Shown here: piece by piece, positions 16,569 through 26,674 of the stretch | Numbering within the stretch: the stretch's first letter is position 1 | Layout of the letters: the number at the start of each line of letters is the position of its first letter | Assembly: GCA_017452525.1 (NCBI GenBank) | Contig: JAFTMG010000006.1 | Coordinates: forward strand, 188,982 to 252,981 | Length of the DNA stretch: 64,000 nt | Origin: Clostridia bacterium | Lineage (GTDB): Bacteria; Bacillota; Clostridia; Oscillospirales; CAG-272 | Direction of reading: 5' to 3' | Program-made: the position numbers and the translations under genes | Notes under the pieces: model-generated | Told to the model about the DNA's origin: nothing | What the model saw: only the letters and a program-made list of their open reading frames with translations | Databases searched by the model: none

Positions 16569-18008
16569 ATGATCTATGTTGTTATTGCATTGCTCGCAGC
16601 CCTCGTTATCTTTCTGACAGTCGTGCTGATCCGCGCGGTCGCCTTCAAGCCGCCGATCGAGACAAGCTCCGAGCGTGCGGAAGAAAGCTTCGATAGGGAC
16701 GCGGCGATCCATGCGCTTGGCGAGCTGGTCAAGTGCAAGACGGTGTCCCGCTACACACACGAGGAAGAGGACGATGCCGAGTTTGAAAAATTGATCGCCC
16801 TGCTCCCCAAGCTTTACCCCAACGTATTCAAGACCTGTTCTCTCACCAAAATGGAGGACCGCGGTCTGCTCTTTCACTGGGCGGGCAAAACGGCAGATGA
16901 GCCTGCCGTTCTGATGGCACACTACGACGTGGTTCCTGTCAACGAGGACAAGTGGGACAAGCCGCCCTTTGCCGCCATCATTGAGGACGGTGTCATGTGG
17001 GGGCGCGGCACGCTGGACACCAAGGTCACCTTCAACGGTGTTCTCTCTGCCGCCGATCATTTGATCGCGCAAGGATTTGTCCCCGAGAATGATATTTATT
17101 TTGCCTTTTCGGGCGGTGAGGAGGTCAACGGCAAGGGTGCCGTTCATATCGTCAACTATTTCAAAAAGCACGGGATAACCCCCGGTGCCGTGGTAGACGA
17201 GGGCGGTGCCGTGGTTGAAAACGTCTTCCCCGGTGTGAAAAAGCCCTGTGCCATGATCGGTATCGCCGAAAAGGGGCTGTTGGATCTGCGTTACACCGTT
17301 CAGTCCAATGGCGGCCATGCCTCCGCGCCTAAGCCGCACACGCCCGTCGGCGTGCTTGCCCGCGCCTGCACGCGTGTGGAAAACAATCCCTTCAAGGCAC
17401 ACGTCACCAAGCCCGTTGCCGAAATGTTTGACACGCTGGGCAGACACTCCACCTTCCTCTACCGCGTCATTTTCGCCAACCGTTGGTGCTTCGGCTTCGT
17501 TCTTGACCTGCTTGCTAAAAAGAGCGGCGGTGAGATGAACGCGCTGATGCGCACCACCGTGGCATTCACCCAGATGAGCGGCAGCTCGGCATCCAACGTC
17601 ATTCCGCCCTCGGCAAGCATGGTCTCCAACATCCGCCTCAATCCCGAGGACACAGTGGAAAGCGCCACCGAATATATCCGCCGCGTGATTGGCGACGAAA
17701 ACGTAACGCTTGAGGTGGTCAACGGGCAGAATCCCAGCCGCATCTCCCGCACCGACTGCGACGGCTGGCGCAAGGTCTCCAAAGCCGTTGCCGATACGTG
17801 GCAGGGCTCCATCGTGACTCCCTATCTGATGGTACAATGCTCGGACAGCCGCCACTGGGGCATTATTTCCGACCGTGTTTACCGCTTCTCCGCCATGGAT
17901 CTGACGAGCGCCGAGCGCGCCACCATTCACGGCAACAACGAGCGCATCCGCCTCGAATCCATCGGACGTGCTGTCGAATTCTATATCCGTCTGATGAAAC
18001 AGCTTTAA
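16569..18008 (+). CDS. Membrane-anchored M20 family peptidase (carboxypeptidase S-like)
   Basis: The 479-residue protein starts with one hydrophobic helix (2-27) and then an M20 fold: first zinc ligand in LMAHYDVVPV, bridging Asp in MWGRGTLDTK, catalytic Glu-Glu in FSGGEEVNGKG, and a final ligand in ATIHGNNER. A dimerisation lid domain lies between about 225 and 370. The length and helix match the carboxypeptidase S/PM20D1 branch, which cleaves or condenses N-acyl amino acids and dipeptides. It lies 21 bases after two membrane-protein genes, suggesting uptake followed by hydrolysis of a small amide. Confidence 0.9.
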   Translation: MIYVVIALLAALVIFLTVVLIRAVAFKPPIETSSERAEESFDRDAAIHALGELVKCKTVSRYTHEEEDDAEFEKLIALLPKLYPNVFKTCSLTKMEDRGLLFHWAGKTADEPAVLMAHYDVVPVNEDKWDKPPFAAIIEDGVMWGRGTLDTKVTFNGVLSAADHLIAQGFVPENDIYFAFSGGEEVNGKGAVHIVNYFKKHGITPGAVVDEGGAVVENVFPGVKKPCAMIGIAEKGLLDLRYTVQSNGGHASAPKPHTPVGVLARACTRVENNPFKAHVTKPVAEMFDTLGRHSTFLYRVIFANRWCFGFVLDLLAKKSGGEMNALMRTTVAFTQMSGSSASNVIPPSASMVSNIRLNPEDTVESATEYIRRVIGDENVTLEVVNGQNPSRISRTDCDGWRKVSKAVADTWQGSIVTPYLMVQCSDSRHWGIISDRVYRFSAMDLTSAERATIHGNNERIRLESIGRAVEFYIRLMKQL

Positions 18009-18018
18009 CAAACAGAAA

Positions 18019-18067
18019 GACAACCTCCGCCACGCGCATTGCTCGCGCGGCGGAGGCTGTCTCTTTT
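18019..18067. terminator. Bidirectional intrinsic terminator
   Basis: The repeat GACAACCTCCGCC pairs with GGCGGAGGCTGTC (one bulged base) around a GC-rich loop and is followed by TCTTTTT. It lies between the convergent M20 and AraC genes. Confidence 0.8.
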
Positions 18068-18912
18068 TACCGCTTGACGTCCCTTGACGGCGGCACGCCG
18101 AAGGTGCGTTTATAGAGGCGGGAAAAATAGAAGACATCGCAGTAGCCAAGATATTCGGCGATCTCGCTGATATTCATGTCTGTATTTTGCAAAAGTTCCC
18201 CCGCATAGTGCATTTTTTCATTGTTGATGTAGGCAGTCGGCGTCATTTGGAGATATTGCTTGAACAAACGTGCGAGGTAGGAGCGCGAAAGATTAAAATG
18301 GGTACAGATATCGTGAACACTGAGAGCCCCCGCAAGCCTTGCACGGATGAACAACAGAATTTTATCCAGCGTTGGGGACAACCGTCGCTTACTGTACGCG
18401 CTCTCACAGATCCCGCCCAGCATGATCAGAATACGCTCAAATTCCACATTGAGCAGCATGCGCGCGGTATGCGTCGTTTCCGAGGCATTGCCGATACATC
18501 CGCCGATACGTGAGAGGAACTCAGTATATCTCTCCCCTGTTTGCAAATATTCATCCAAAAAAACACAAGAGGATTGCACCGGAGGAAGCGCAAAGGAAAA
18601 ATGATGACGCTCGTACGAAAAAGACGGCACACCGTCACAGAACTCCAAATCTCCTTGAAAATGCAAAAAGTAATATTCGCAGCTGTCCTCCGTCTTCGCC
18701 GTGTATAGCGTGCGTTTGGGAATGAGAATAGCATCGCCCGGATTTACATGAAAAACACGCCCGTTAAAGTGAAATTCCGCGGTTCCCTTGATCATAAAGA
18801 CAAACAGATTACGGTTTACATGCTTTCTTCCCTCATGCTCCCAGCCGCGGCTCTGTCGCACGCGTCCCGCCATGGGGCAGTTGATCGTCTTCGTCAGATC
18901 CAGTCGAAGCAT
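18067..18912 (-). CDS. AraC family transcriptional regulator
   Basis: The 281-residue protein has an N-terminal cupin sensor domain (FNGRVFHVNPGDAILIPKRT) and two C-terminal helix-turn-helix motifs: LSVHDICTHFNLSRSYLARLF, and NISEIAEYLGYCDVFYFSRLY followed by GVPPS. The ATG at 18912 follows AAGGGGGT; 18 more in-frame codons lie upstream without a site. It is transcribed divergently from the DUF6259-like and sugar-binding genes, whose expression it probably controls in response to a sugar. The ligand is unknown. Confidence 0.92.
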   Translation of the reverse strand: MLRLDLTKTINCPMAGRVRQSRGWEHEGRKHVNRNLFVFMIKGTAEFHFNGRVFHVNPGDAILIPKRTLYTAKTEDSCEYYFLHFQGDLEFCDGVPSFSYERHHFSFALPPVQSSCVFLDEYLQTGERYTEFLSRIGGCIGNASETTHTARMLLNVEFERILIMLGGICESAYSKRRLSPTLDKILLFIRARLAGALSVHDICTHFNLSRSYLARLFKQYLQMTPTAYINNEKMHYAGELLQNTDMNISEIAEYLGYCDVFYFSRLYKRTFGVPPSRDVKR

Positions 18913-18933
18913 GACACACCCCCTTTTTCTTTT

Positions 18934-18962
18934 ATCATAGCACGCTTCCCCCTGAATGTCAA
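18934..18962 (-). promoter_or_regulatory. Promoter for the AraC-type regulator
   Basis: Minus-strand TTGACA, 17 bases, TATGAT, about 20 bases before the start codon. The opposite strand has a TATAAT at 19030-19035 for the divergent operon, but no good -35 box in front of it, which would suit activator dependence. Confidence 0.65.
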
Positions 18963-19064
18963 GCAAGCGAGTTCACTTTTACACAAAAATACAGCGTTTT
19001 TGTCTATGGAATTTTGTGCCGTGTTGTTTTATAATAAAATCAAACCATACAGGAGGTACCATTT

Positions 19065-21023
19065 ATGCAAAACGCTTTACATATTCAATTCGAGCGCAAC
19101 ATGTTGACCTTCTCGTCGGAGAGCTATACTCCTCTCTTCAAAGCGGATGCCGATTTTTGGCGGCTCCATCTGGATTTCTGTCAGGTGGGCAAAAATAATG
19201 AGCTGGGTGTCTATTCTCACGCGCAGGCGCCTGCCGCCATCCGTCATGAGGACAACACGCTGACCGTTCACTATGACGATCTCCTTGCCGAGGATGGAAT
19301 TACCTATCCCATTGCACTGACGCTGACTGTCCGTCAGGTAAACGGCGCATTGGAATATACCGCCAAGATCGACAATCGAAGTGAGGTGCGCGTGAACGAG
19401 CTGCAATATCCCTTCTTTGAAATAGCTTATACCACAGAGCAAAGCAAAAAGGATGTTCTTTATCTGCCAATGGGGCTCGGACAGCGCGTGACAGATCCGC
19501 TCAGCTATGTCCAAAAAGCGCACACCGAATACATGGCTGCGGACTACAAAAACATCTGGCACCTTCACACTTATCCCGGACAGATGTCCATGCCTTGGAT
19601 CTGTCTGCAAAACGGTGAGCATACCTTAGCACTCTCCCGCCGCGACGAGATCTGCCGTATCAGCGGCTTTGTTCTCGGCACAGGTCCCCGCGAGGAGAAG
19701 GATACCCGCTTGATCATGACCGTCAGCTCCTATCCTGCCGTACTTCCCGGTGAGACGGTCACGCTGGAGGGTTATCGCCTCGCCGTCTACGATACCGATT
19801 GGCGCGAGGAGGCCGCATCCTACCGCGCATGGTCCAATCACACCTATCTCGCGGATATCATCGACGAAAATGGCCGTATCCGCCACAAGTCAAGTATCAA
19901 ACCGCTTCACGGCTGGCAGCGTATCATTCTGAAGCATCAATACGGTGAGATTTTTCACACCTATCACGATCTGCCCCGCATTTATCGCGAGGGCGCGAAA
20001 TACGGCATTCGCATGATCCTGCTCTTTGCCTGGTGGCAGGAGGGTATGGACAGCGGCTATCCCAACTACCAGCCGGACGAAGAGCTCGGAGGTGCCGATG
20101 CCCTGCGCAATGCCATTCGCCAGATCAACGAACTGGGCGGTAAAGTGGTGCTTTACGCCAACGGTCACATCATCGATGTCAACACCGATTATTATCGGGA
20201 CGAAGGTTGGAAATACACCATGAAGAACATCGAAATGCAGGAGTACCGTGAGTATTACAAATTCTCTAACAACGGCACGATGCTCCGCTACGGGGGACTC
20301 AAGACCTTTGTCGGTGCCTGCCACGGCACGCCACAATGGCGCAATAAGGTCGAGGAGCTGGCACACCGTCATCTGAATCTCGGCTCCAACGGCACCTTCT
20401 TCGATCAGCTCAGCTGTGGCTTCCGCCTTTGCTTTGATAAATCCCACGATCACGGCAACCGAATTGACGTTGATCCGCAATTCCGCGTGGATACGGTCAA
20501 GCGCATCCGCGAGATGGTGGATGAGGATCAATGGTTCGGCAGTGAGTGGGCATCCGACCGCATCAGTCCTCTGCTCGACTTCACCCACGGCTGCGGCACG
20601 GGTACGTCGCTCAAGGAGGGCGTTTATCCCTACATTTACCGTTACACCTTCCCCGAGGTGCTGACATCCAACCGTCTGGCGCACGACGAGAAGACGATCT
20701 ACCGCCGTGAACTGAATTATGCCTTCATCCACGGTATGCTGTTCGATGTTGCCCTTTACCGCTGCCGCATCGATACCATGAACGATTGTCCCAATTACTC
20801 GGCGCTGATCAAGAAGCTGACCGATCTGCGTGGGGCTTATCTTGATTTCTTTACCGATGGCACCTATGATCTGCCTTCGGTCGATCTGCCGCAGGGCATA
20901 CGCGGCGTTCAATATACGCTCGGTGACCGTAAGATCCTGGCTCTTTGGAATGACAGCCGCGAGGACTGCACGCTGTGCGGCACGACCGTTCCCGCAGGCG
21001 ACGTTGCGATCGCAGAGCTTTAA
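19065..21023 (+). CDS. DUF6259-like protein, probable glycoside hydrolase-type TIM barrel
   Basis: This 652-residue protein has an N-terminal beta-sandwich of about 260 residues, a central TIM-barrel-like part (GWQRIILKHQYGE, FAWWQEGMDSGYPNY, GGKVVLYANGHIIDVN, NGTFFDQLSCGF, WFGSEWASDR) and a small C-terminal beta domain ending in WNDSRED. The Asp in FFDQ and the Glu in GSEWAS are candidate catalytic residues, as in retaining glycosidases of the GH-D/GH101-like type. There is no signal peptide, so it would act on imported oligosaccharides. It starts after GGAGG and is followed 15 bases later by a sugar-binding lipoprotein gene. Confidence 0.75.
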   Translation: MQNALHIQFERNMLTFSSESYTPLFKADADFWRLHLDFCQVGKNNELGVYSHAQAPAAIRHEDNTLTVHYDDLLAEDGITYPIALTLTVRQVNGALEYTAKIDNRSEVRVNELQYPFFEIAYTTEQSKKDVLYLPMGLGQRVTDPLSYVQKAHTEYMAADYKNIWHLHTYPGQMSMPWICLQNGEHTLALSRRDEICRISGFVLGTGPREEKDTRLIMTVSSYPAVLPGETVTLEGYRLAVYDTDWREEAASYRAWSNHTYLADIIDENGRIRHKSSIKPLHGWQRIILKHQYGEIFHTYHDLPRIYREGAKYGIRMILLFAWWQEGMDSGYPNYQPDEELGGADALRNAIRQINELGGKVVLYANGHIIDVNTDYYRDEGWKYTMKNIEMQEYREYYKFSNNGTMLRYGGLKTFVGACHGTPQWRNKVEELAHRHLNLGSNGTFFDQLSCGFRLCFDKSHDHGNRIDVDPQFRVDTVKRIREMVDEDQWFGSEWASDRISPLLDFTHGCGTGTSLKEGVYPYIYRYTFPEVLTSNRLAHDEKTIYRRELNYAFIHGMLFDVALYRCRIDTMNDCPNYSALIKKLTDLRGAYLDFFTDGTYDLPSVDLPQGIRGVQYTLGDRKILALWNDSREDCTLCGTTVPAGDVAIAEL

Positions 21024-21038
21024 AACAGAGGTGTCAAC

Positions 21039-22490
21039 ATGAAAACGAAATTGGCAGCGACCCTGCTCTTACTCTCTTTGCTTTGCTTGGCAGCCTGCGG
21101 AAAAACGCCGCAAAAGCAGAATGATCCCACCGCAACGACAACGGCATCCGAAACAACAGCGGCAGAGACCGTAATAACGGAAACAACGACTACAAGCATT
21201 TACGACGAGATCGCCGACCCGAGCTTTGAAGGTGAGACCTTCACCATTCTCTGCCGCACCGATATGAGAGATGAAATCTATTCCGAGGGTGAGAGCGGTG
21301 ACGTATACGGCGACGCCGTCTTTGCCCGAAACCGCGCGGTTGAGGAAAATCTCGGTATCAAGCTGGATCACATTCACACAGCGGGAAACTGGTCCAACCG
21401 TGATAACTTCATGAACCGTGTTTCCTCCACCATTCTGAGCGGCGATAACGACTGGCAGCTGATCGCGGGATATATGAGCTATATGCCCGGCATGGTCACC
21501 AAAGGACTCTTTATCGATATCAATACTCTCCCGAGTCTCTCCCTCGATTCGCCTTGGTGGATCCAAGGCTACAACGACAACGTGACCATTCACAACAAAA
21601 TGTATACCGCGATGGGGGATCTTTGCTCCAGCGGTCTGAAAAACGCCTACTGCGGCTACGTCAATATAGATCTGCTGGAAACTTACGGCCATAAGGTGGA
21701 AGAACTGTATGACGCGGTCAACAGCGGCACATGGACGCTGGACATGGTGCTTGAGATCGCAGGGCAAGTCTCTACCGATCTCAACGGCGACGGCAAATAC
21801 GACGCCGGCGACCTGCACGGAATTGCCATGAGTGACGTCACCATGAGCTCACTTCCCACGGCATTCGGCGTTAATTACACGACTAAAAACGAAGAGGGTA
21901 TCCCCGAAATCAGCATCCATACCGAGCGGTTTCTGACCTCTTACGAGCGGATCTATGAGGCATCGCATTCGAACTTTTGGCATCCCGTATACGACGTAGA
22001 AAAATTCGTAGAGGGCCGTACTCTGTTCCTCTTCCACACGCTGGAAACCAGCGGCGAAATGCGTGATATGGTCAGCGACTATGCGGTATTGCCCATGCCC
22101 AAATATGACACCGAGCAAGAAAACTACCGCACGGCGACCCGTGCCGTGGCGTCCATTCTGCTCGTCCCCAACACGGTGCAGAATCTCGATCTGTGCGGCG
22201 CCGCCTTGGAGAGCCTGAACTATGAAAGCTATCTGCAGGTCACGCCCGCCTATTATGAAACGGTACTCCAACTCAAGCAGGTGCGTGACGAGGGGTCTCA
22301 GCAAATGGTCCGACTCGTCCGCGAATCGCTTTATTTTGACTTCGGATACGTGTACTCCGACAATTTGGGAAGCATCAGCGGTATTATGCGAAAAGCACTC
22401 ACCAATCCTAATATCACCAGCCAGATTAAAGGCAATGTATATTCGTGGGAAAAGAGTCTGGAGATCCTGCTGAGATTCTTTGAGAAATGA
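21039..22490 (+). CDS. ABC transporter substrate-binding lipoprotein (carbohydrate type)
   Basis: The 483-residue protein has a lipoprotein signal peptide with lipobox LCLAAC (Cys near 20), a Thr/Ala-rich linker to about residue 55, and a family 1-type binding fold. Segments such as TFTILCRTDM, a DLNGDGKYDAGDLHGIA loop resembling a calcium site, and LPMPKYD followed later by NVYSWEKSLEILLRFF are characteristic of clostridial sugar-binding proteins. No permease or ATPase genes are adjacent, so it must use partners encoded elsewhere. It is probably controlled with the upstream glycosidase-like gene. Confidence 0.88.
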   Translation: MKTKLAATLLLLSLLCLAACGKTPQKQNDPTATTTASETTAAETVITETTTTSIYDEIADPSFEGETFTILCRTDMRDEIYSEGESGDVYGDAVFARNRAVEENLGIKLDHIHTAGNWSNRDNFMNRVSSTILSGDNDWQLIAGYMSYMPGMVTKGLFIDINTLPSLSLDSPWWIQGYNDNVTIHNKMYTAMGDLCSSGLKNAYCGYVNIDLLETYGHKVEELYDAVNSGTWTLDMVLEIAGQVSTDLNGDGKYDAGDLHGIAMSDVTMSSLPTAFGVNYTTKNEEGIPEISIHTERFLTSYERIYEASHSNFWHPVYDVEKFVEGRTLFLFHTLETSGEMRDMVSDYAVLPMPKYDTEQENYRTATRAVASILLVPNTVQNLDLCGAALESLNYESYLQVTPAYYETVLQLKQVRDEGSQQMVRLVRESLYFDFGYVYSDNLGSISGIMRKALTNPNITSQIKGNVYSWEKSLEILLRFFEK

Positions 22491-22499
22491 TCTTATATG

Positions 22500-22538
22500 A
22501 AAAGTGCCGCCGAACGCAAACCGTTCGGCGGTACTTTT
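22500..22538. terminator. Bidirectional intrinsic terminator
   Basis: A repeat AAAAGTGCCGCCGAACG pairing with CGTTCGGCGGTACTTTT, with one G-T step and a 5-base loop, lies between convergent genes. Confidence 0.85.
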
Positions 22539-22550
22539 CATTGTATTGTT

Positions 22551-23513
22551 TTACGCCTTTTTCATCGCCATGGCGCACCAGCCATTGTCCTCAATGGCCT
22601 CTGCTACGACGATCTTATGTGCGGCAAGGGCATCTACCACGTCCTGCGCGCGCTCGGAGATAATACCCGAGACCAGCAGGATGGCGTCATCCTTCATAAA
22701 CGCGCCCACGTCGGGTGCCATGCGGATGATGATATCTGCCACGATGTTGGCACAGATGAGATCATAGGGTCCCTCGGTGCGGTCCACGCCCCCCAGCAGG
22801 TCGGAGACGTCGCAGGTGATATTGGTACATCCGTTCTCCTTGACGTTGTCGCGTGCCACGCGGACGGCGACCTCGTCGATATCATAGGCGCGACAGCTCC
22901 CCGCTCCGAGAAGCGACGCGCTGATGGCAAGAATGCCGCTGCCCGTGCCTACGTCCAGCACGCGGCAACCGGGCTTTGTGTACTTTTCCAGCAATTCGAT
23001 GACAAGGCGGGTCGTCTCATGGGTACCCGTACCGAATGCCATACCAGGGTCCATGGTCAGAATGACCTCGCCCGGCTTTTTATCGTACTTCTCCCATGCG
23101 GGAACGATGACCATTCTCTTTCCGATGTGAAGCGGCTTGTAGTATGCCTTCCAGGAATTTGCCCAATCATCCTCGTTCACGCCGATCTGTTCGATCTCGC
23201 CCTCAATGCGGTCCTCTGCCAGACGCTCGCGGATAAACGCGACCGTCTCTGCCAGCGGGCGCTCGGCAGGAAGATAGGCGGAAACAGAAGCACGTGTCTT
23301 ATCCGCGTTGAGAATGCTCTCATCGATCAGATCGCCGTAGCAGGTCTTCATATCGATATCGCTGTAGTCCTCGATCATCAGATTGTTGGTCACCATGCTC
23401 ATGATCGCGGTCAGACGGTCCAGGTGGGGCAGCTTGACGGTCACGCGGATCTGGACCCAGTCCTTGATCTCGCTTCTCGCCTCGCACACGTAGTCTTTAT
23501 CCAATTCTGCCAT
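22551..23513 (-). CDS. prmA: Ribosomal protein L11 methyltransferase
   Basis: The 320-residue enzyme methylates ribosomal protein L11 using S-adenosylmethionine. It has the hallmark MDPGMAFGTGTHETTR, the SAM-binding VLDVGTGSGILAI, and LICANIVADII in place of the usual NPPY-like motif. It lies 15 bases after dnaJ with GGAGGAG before the ATG, the normal Firmicutes arrangement at the end of the dnaK operon. Confidence 0.95.
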   Translation of the reverse strand: MAELDKDYVCEARSEIKDWVQIRVTVKLPHLDRLTAIMSMVTNNLMIEDYSDIDMKTCYGDLIDESILNADKTRASVSAYLPAERPLAETVAFIRERLAEDRIEGEIEQIGVNEDDWANSWKAYYKPLHIGKRMVIVPAWEKYDKKPGEVILTMDPGMAFGTGTHETTRLVIELLEKYTKPGCRVLDVGTGSGILAISASLLGAGSCRAYDIDEVAVRVARDNVKENGCTNITCDVSDLLGGVDRTEGPYDLICANIVADIIIRMAPDVGAFMKDDAILLVSGIISERAQDVVDALAAHKIVVAEAIEDNGWCAMAMKKA

Positions 23514-23528
23514 GATGCTCTCCTCCGA

Positions 23529-24665
23529 TCATCCGTTCTTTTTCTTCTTGAAAAAGCCGCTCTTCTTCGAATAATTGCTCTCGCCGCAGCTCTCGGCGAA
23601 TGCGCGCATGGCATCTTTTTGCTTTTCATTCAAGCCGCGGGGGATCTCCACGTTGACACGGAAGGTCAGGTCTCCTCTGCGGTTGTTATTATTAACATAG
23701 GGTATTCCCTTTCCGCGCACGGTAAAGGTAGTCCCGGGTTGGGTACCCTCAGGAATGGTATACGGGATGGGATCCTCCAGCGTGGGGATCTTGATCTCGG
23801 CACCCAGCGTTGCCTCGGCAACGGTGATGGGGATCTCACAGTAGAGATCAAATTCCTCTCGCACGAAAACGCTGTGCGGCTTGACCTGAATGGTGATGAT
23901 CAGATCGCCCGCGGGACCGCCGTTGCGACCGTCACAGCCCTGACCGCGCAAAGCGATCTTCTGTCCGTTATCAATGCCTGCGGGAATGGTCACAGTCAGC
24001 GACTTGGTGCCGCGCACCGAACCGGAACCGCGGCAGGCGGAACAAGGATTCTTGATGACCTTACCGGTACCGCGGCACGCGTCGCAGGGTGCGGTGCTTT
24101 GGAACTGCATACCGCCCAATCTTTGCGTCACGCGCTTCTGACCTGAGCCGTTACAGCTGCGGCAGGTCTCTGCCGACGTTCCCTTTGCCGCGCCACTGCC
24201 GCCACACTCGGTACACTTCTGCACACGGTTATAGCTGACTTCCTTTTTGACGCCGAATGCCGCTTCCTCAAAGGTAATGGTCAGTCGGATACCGATATCG
24301 TCACCGCGGGTCGGCGCGTTGGCACGGCGACCGCCGGTGGAAGAGCTGAAGCCGCCACCGAAAAAGCTGCTGAAAATATCGCCAAAATCACCGAATCCAC
24401 CGAAATCAGCACCGAAACCGGAGCCGCCGGCGGCAGGGTCAAAGGCGGCATGACCAAACTGATCGTATTTTGCCTTCTTCTCTTCATCGGACAGCACGGC
24501 ATACGCCTCGTTCACTTCCTTGAACTTTGCCTCTGCCTCTTTATCGCCCGGATTCATATCGGGATGGTATTTTTTTGCCAGAGAGCGATATGCCTTTTTG
24601 ATGGCATTCGCGTCGGCGCTTCGATCTACGCCAAGCACCTCATAATAGTCTCTTTTGTCTGCCAT
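23529..24665 (-). CDS. dnaJ: Chaperone DnaJ
   Basis: The 378-residue co-chaperone has the J domain with HPD at YHPDMNPG (about 37), a Gly/Phe-rich linker around 75-110 with [14 protein letters not shown], four CxxCxGxG zinc repeats ([32 protein letters not shown]), and the C-terminal substrate-binding domains. It ends in a Lys-rich tail. It stimulates the DnaK ATPase. The gap to dnaK is 97 bases and contains a hairpin. Confidence 0.97.
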   Translation of the reverse strand: MADKRDYYEVLGVDRSADANAIKKAYRSLAKKYHPDMNPGDKEAEAKFKEVNEAYAVLSDEEKKAKYDQFGHAAFDPAAGGSGFGADFGGFGDFGDIFSSFFGGGFSSSTGGRRANAPTRGDDIGIRLTITFEEAAFGVKKEVSYNRVQKCTECGGSGAAKGTSAETCRSCNGSGQKRVTQRLGGMQFQSTAPCDACRGTGKVIKNPCSACRGSGSVRGTKSLTVTIPAGIDNGQKIALRGQGCDGRNGGPAGDLIITIQVKPHSVFVREEFDLYCEIPITVAEATLGAEIKIPTLEDPIPYTIPEGTQPGTTFTVRGKGIPYVNNNNRRGDLTFRVNVEIPRGLNEKQKDAMRAFAESCGESNYSKKSGFFKKKKNG

Positions 24666-24723
24666 AGCTTACCTTTCATTGCCGATCTCGCCTTTTTTGA
24701 AATCGGCTTTAATACACGAATCC

Positions 24724-24752
24724 GCAGGAAAGGGCAACATGCCCTTTCCTGC
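24724..24752 (-). other. Hairpin between dnaK and dnaJ
   Basis: A perfect 13-base inverted repeat GCAGGAAAGGGCA/TGCCCTTTCCTGC with a 3-base loop sits between the two genes. On the transcribed strand it is followed by GGATTCG and not by a T run, so it looks like an attenuator, RNase processing site or 3'-stabilising structure rather than a full terminator. Confidence 0.6.
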
Positions 24753-24762
24753 GTGTTTTCTA

Positions 24763-26595
24763 TCAGTTATTGCCGGTACTGTTATCCTCAAAATCAGCGT
24801 TGTAGTAGCCGTCGGCACCCTGCTGTGCGCCGGCTCCCGCATCGCCGCCGGGATTCTGCCCGCCCTGTGCGGCGTACAGCTTCTCGGAAACGGCGTAGAA
24901 CGCCTTCTCAAGCTTCTCGGTATCAGCCTTGATCGCCTCGGTATCGTTGCCCTTTACGGTCTCCTTGAGGGTCTCGATGGCTGCCTTGACCTCAGTCAGC
25001 TCGCTCTCGGGAATCTTGCCCTCGATCTCGCTCAGGGTCTTCTCGCTCTGGAAGATCATGGACTCGGCGCGGTTCTTGGTGTCCACAGCCTCCTTCTGCT
25101 TCTTATCCTCAGCGGCGAACATCTCAGCTTCCTTGACTGCCTTATCGATGTCCTCCTGGCTCATGTTGGTGGAGGAGGTGATGGTGATGTGGGTCTCCTT
25201 GCCGGTACCCTTATCCAACGCGGATACGTTTACGATACCGTTAGCGTCGATATCGAAGGTAACCTCGATCTGAGGCACGCCGCGGGGCGCGGGAGCGATA
25301 CCGTCCAGATTGAAGCGGCCCAGCGTGGTATTGCCGGCTGCCATCTCGCGCTCACCCTGCAGAACGTGGATCTCAACGGAGGTCTGACCGTCTGCGGCGG
25401 TGGAGTAGATCTGGCTCTTCTTTACGGGGATGGTGGTGTTACGGTCGATGATTCTGTTGAAGACACCGCCCAACGTCTCGATACCGAGAGACAGAGGGGT
25501 AACGTCCAGCAGAAGCAGATCCTTGACGTCGCCGCCAAGCACGCCGCCCTGAATAGCGGCACCGATGGCAACACACTCGTCGGGGTTAATGCCCTTGAAG
25601 GGCTCCTTGCCGACGAACTTCTTCAAGGCATCCTGAACGGCGGGAATACGGGTGGAGCCGCCGACCAGCAGGACCTTATCGATCTCGTTGACGGACAGAC
25701 CTGCGTCATCCAGCGCCTTTCTGGTGGGGATCATGCAACGGTCGACCAGATCTGCAGTGATGCGGTCAAACTCTGCGCGGGTCAGCGTAGCCTCAAAGTG
25801 GAGAGGGCCCTCTGCGGTGGCGGTAATGAAGGGCAGATTGATTTCGGAGCTGGTCATGCCGGACAGCTCGATCTTTGCCTTCTCTGCGGCATCGCGCAGT
25901 CTCTGCAGGACCATCTTGTCGCGGCGAAGATCCACGCCGTGTTCTGCCTGGAATTTCTGTGCCATCCAGTCGATGATGCGCTGGTCGAAATCGTCGCCGC
26001 CCAGCTTGGTGTCACCGTTGGTTGCGAGAACCTCGAAAACACCGTCGGAGATCTCCAGAAGCGAGACGTCGAAGGTACCGCCGCCCAGGTCGAAGACCAT
26101 GATCTTCTGGTTCTCTTCCTTATCCATACCGTAAGCAAGTGCTGCCGCGGTAGGCTCGTTGATGATTCTCTTGACCTCAAGACCCGCGATCTTGCCGGCA
26201 TCCTTGGTTGCCTGACGCTGTGCGTCGGAGAAGTATGCGGGAACGGTGATGACCGCCTCGGTCACGGTGGTACCGAGGAATGCCTCTGCGTCGCTCTTCA
26301 GCTTCTGCAGGATCATTGCGGAGATCTCCTGAGGAGTGTACTGCTTATCGCCAACGTTCGCCTTAAAATCGGTGCCCATATGGCGCTTGATGGAAATGAT
26401 GGTTCTGTCGGGGTTGGTGATTGCCTGACGCTTTGCCACCTGACCGACCATACGCTCGCCGGTCTTGGAAAAGCCGACGACGGAAGGTGTGGTTCTCGCG
26501 CCTTCCGGATTCGGAATGACGCTGGGCTCGCCGCCTTCAAAAACAGCGACGCAAGAGTTGGTTGTACCCAAATCGATACCAATAATTTTTCCCAT
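24763..26595 (-). CDS. dnaK: Chaperone DnaK (Hsp70)
   Basis: The 610-residue protein opens [17 protein letters not shown] and has [15 protein letters not shown], the adenosine motif [12 protein letters not shown], a [18 protein letters not shown] substrate-domain entry and a helical lid. The usual acidic/Gly-rich C-terminal tail is present ([22 protein letters not shown]). It lacks the extra segment near residue 80 of Gram-negative DnaK, as in Firmicutes. The ATG at 26595 follows GGAGGAAA; five upstream in-frame codons are ignored. Confidence 0.98.
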   Translation of the reverse strand: MGKIIGIDLGTTNSCVAVFEGGEPSVIPNPEGARTTPSVVGFSKTGERMVGQVAKRQAITNPDRTIISIKRHMGTDFKANVGDKQYTPQEISAMILQKLKSDAEAFLGTTVTEAVITVPAYFSDAQRQATKDAGKIAGLEVKRIINEPTAAALAYGMDKEENQKIMVFDLGGGTFDVSLLEISDGVFEVLATNGDTKLGGDDFDQRIIDWMAQKFQAEHGVDLRRDKMVLQRLRDAAEKAKIELSGMTSSEINLPFITATAEGPLHFEATLTRAEFDRITADLVDRCMIPTRKALDDAGLSVNEIDKVLLVGGSTRIPAVQDALKKFVGKEPFKGINPDECVAIGAAIQGGVLGGDVKDLLLLDVTPLSLGIETLGGVFNRIIDRNTTIPVKKSQIYSTAADGQTSVEIHVLQGEREMAAGNTTLGRFNLDGIAPAPRGVPQIEVTFDIDANGIVNVSALDKGTGKETHITITSSTNMSQEDIDKAVKEAEMFAAEDKKQKEAVDTKNRAESMIFQSEKTLSEIEGKIPESELTEVKAAIETLKETVKGNDTEAIKADTEKLEKAFYAVSEKLYAAQGGQNPGGDAGAGAQQGADGYYNADFEDNSTGNN

Positions 26596-26674
26596 GATTG
26601 TTTCCTCCAAAATATATCACAAATTATTTACTAAAGTTATCAGAGAATGAGCGCTTGAAGCTCCCCTTCTCAAA

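Noticed and set aside
15840..18149. A 769-codon open frame on the minus strand opposite the M20/DUF5058-partner genes
   Set aside because: It lies antisense to clearly recognisable proteins with ribosome sites. The translation is compositionally odd (rich in Gly, Asp, His) and matches no family. It follows from codon bias of GC-rich coding DNA.
24655..26634. A 659-codon open frame antisense to dnaK
   Set aside because: It mirrors a well-conserved DnaK frame. Such frames are a known artefact opposite dnaK and have no start signal here.
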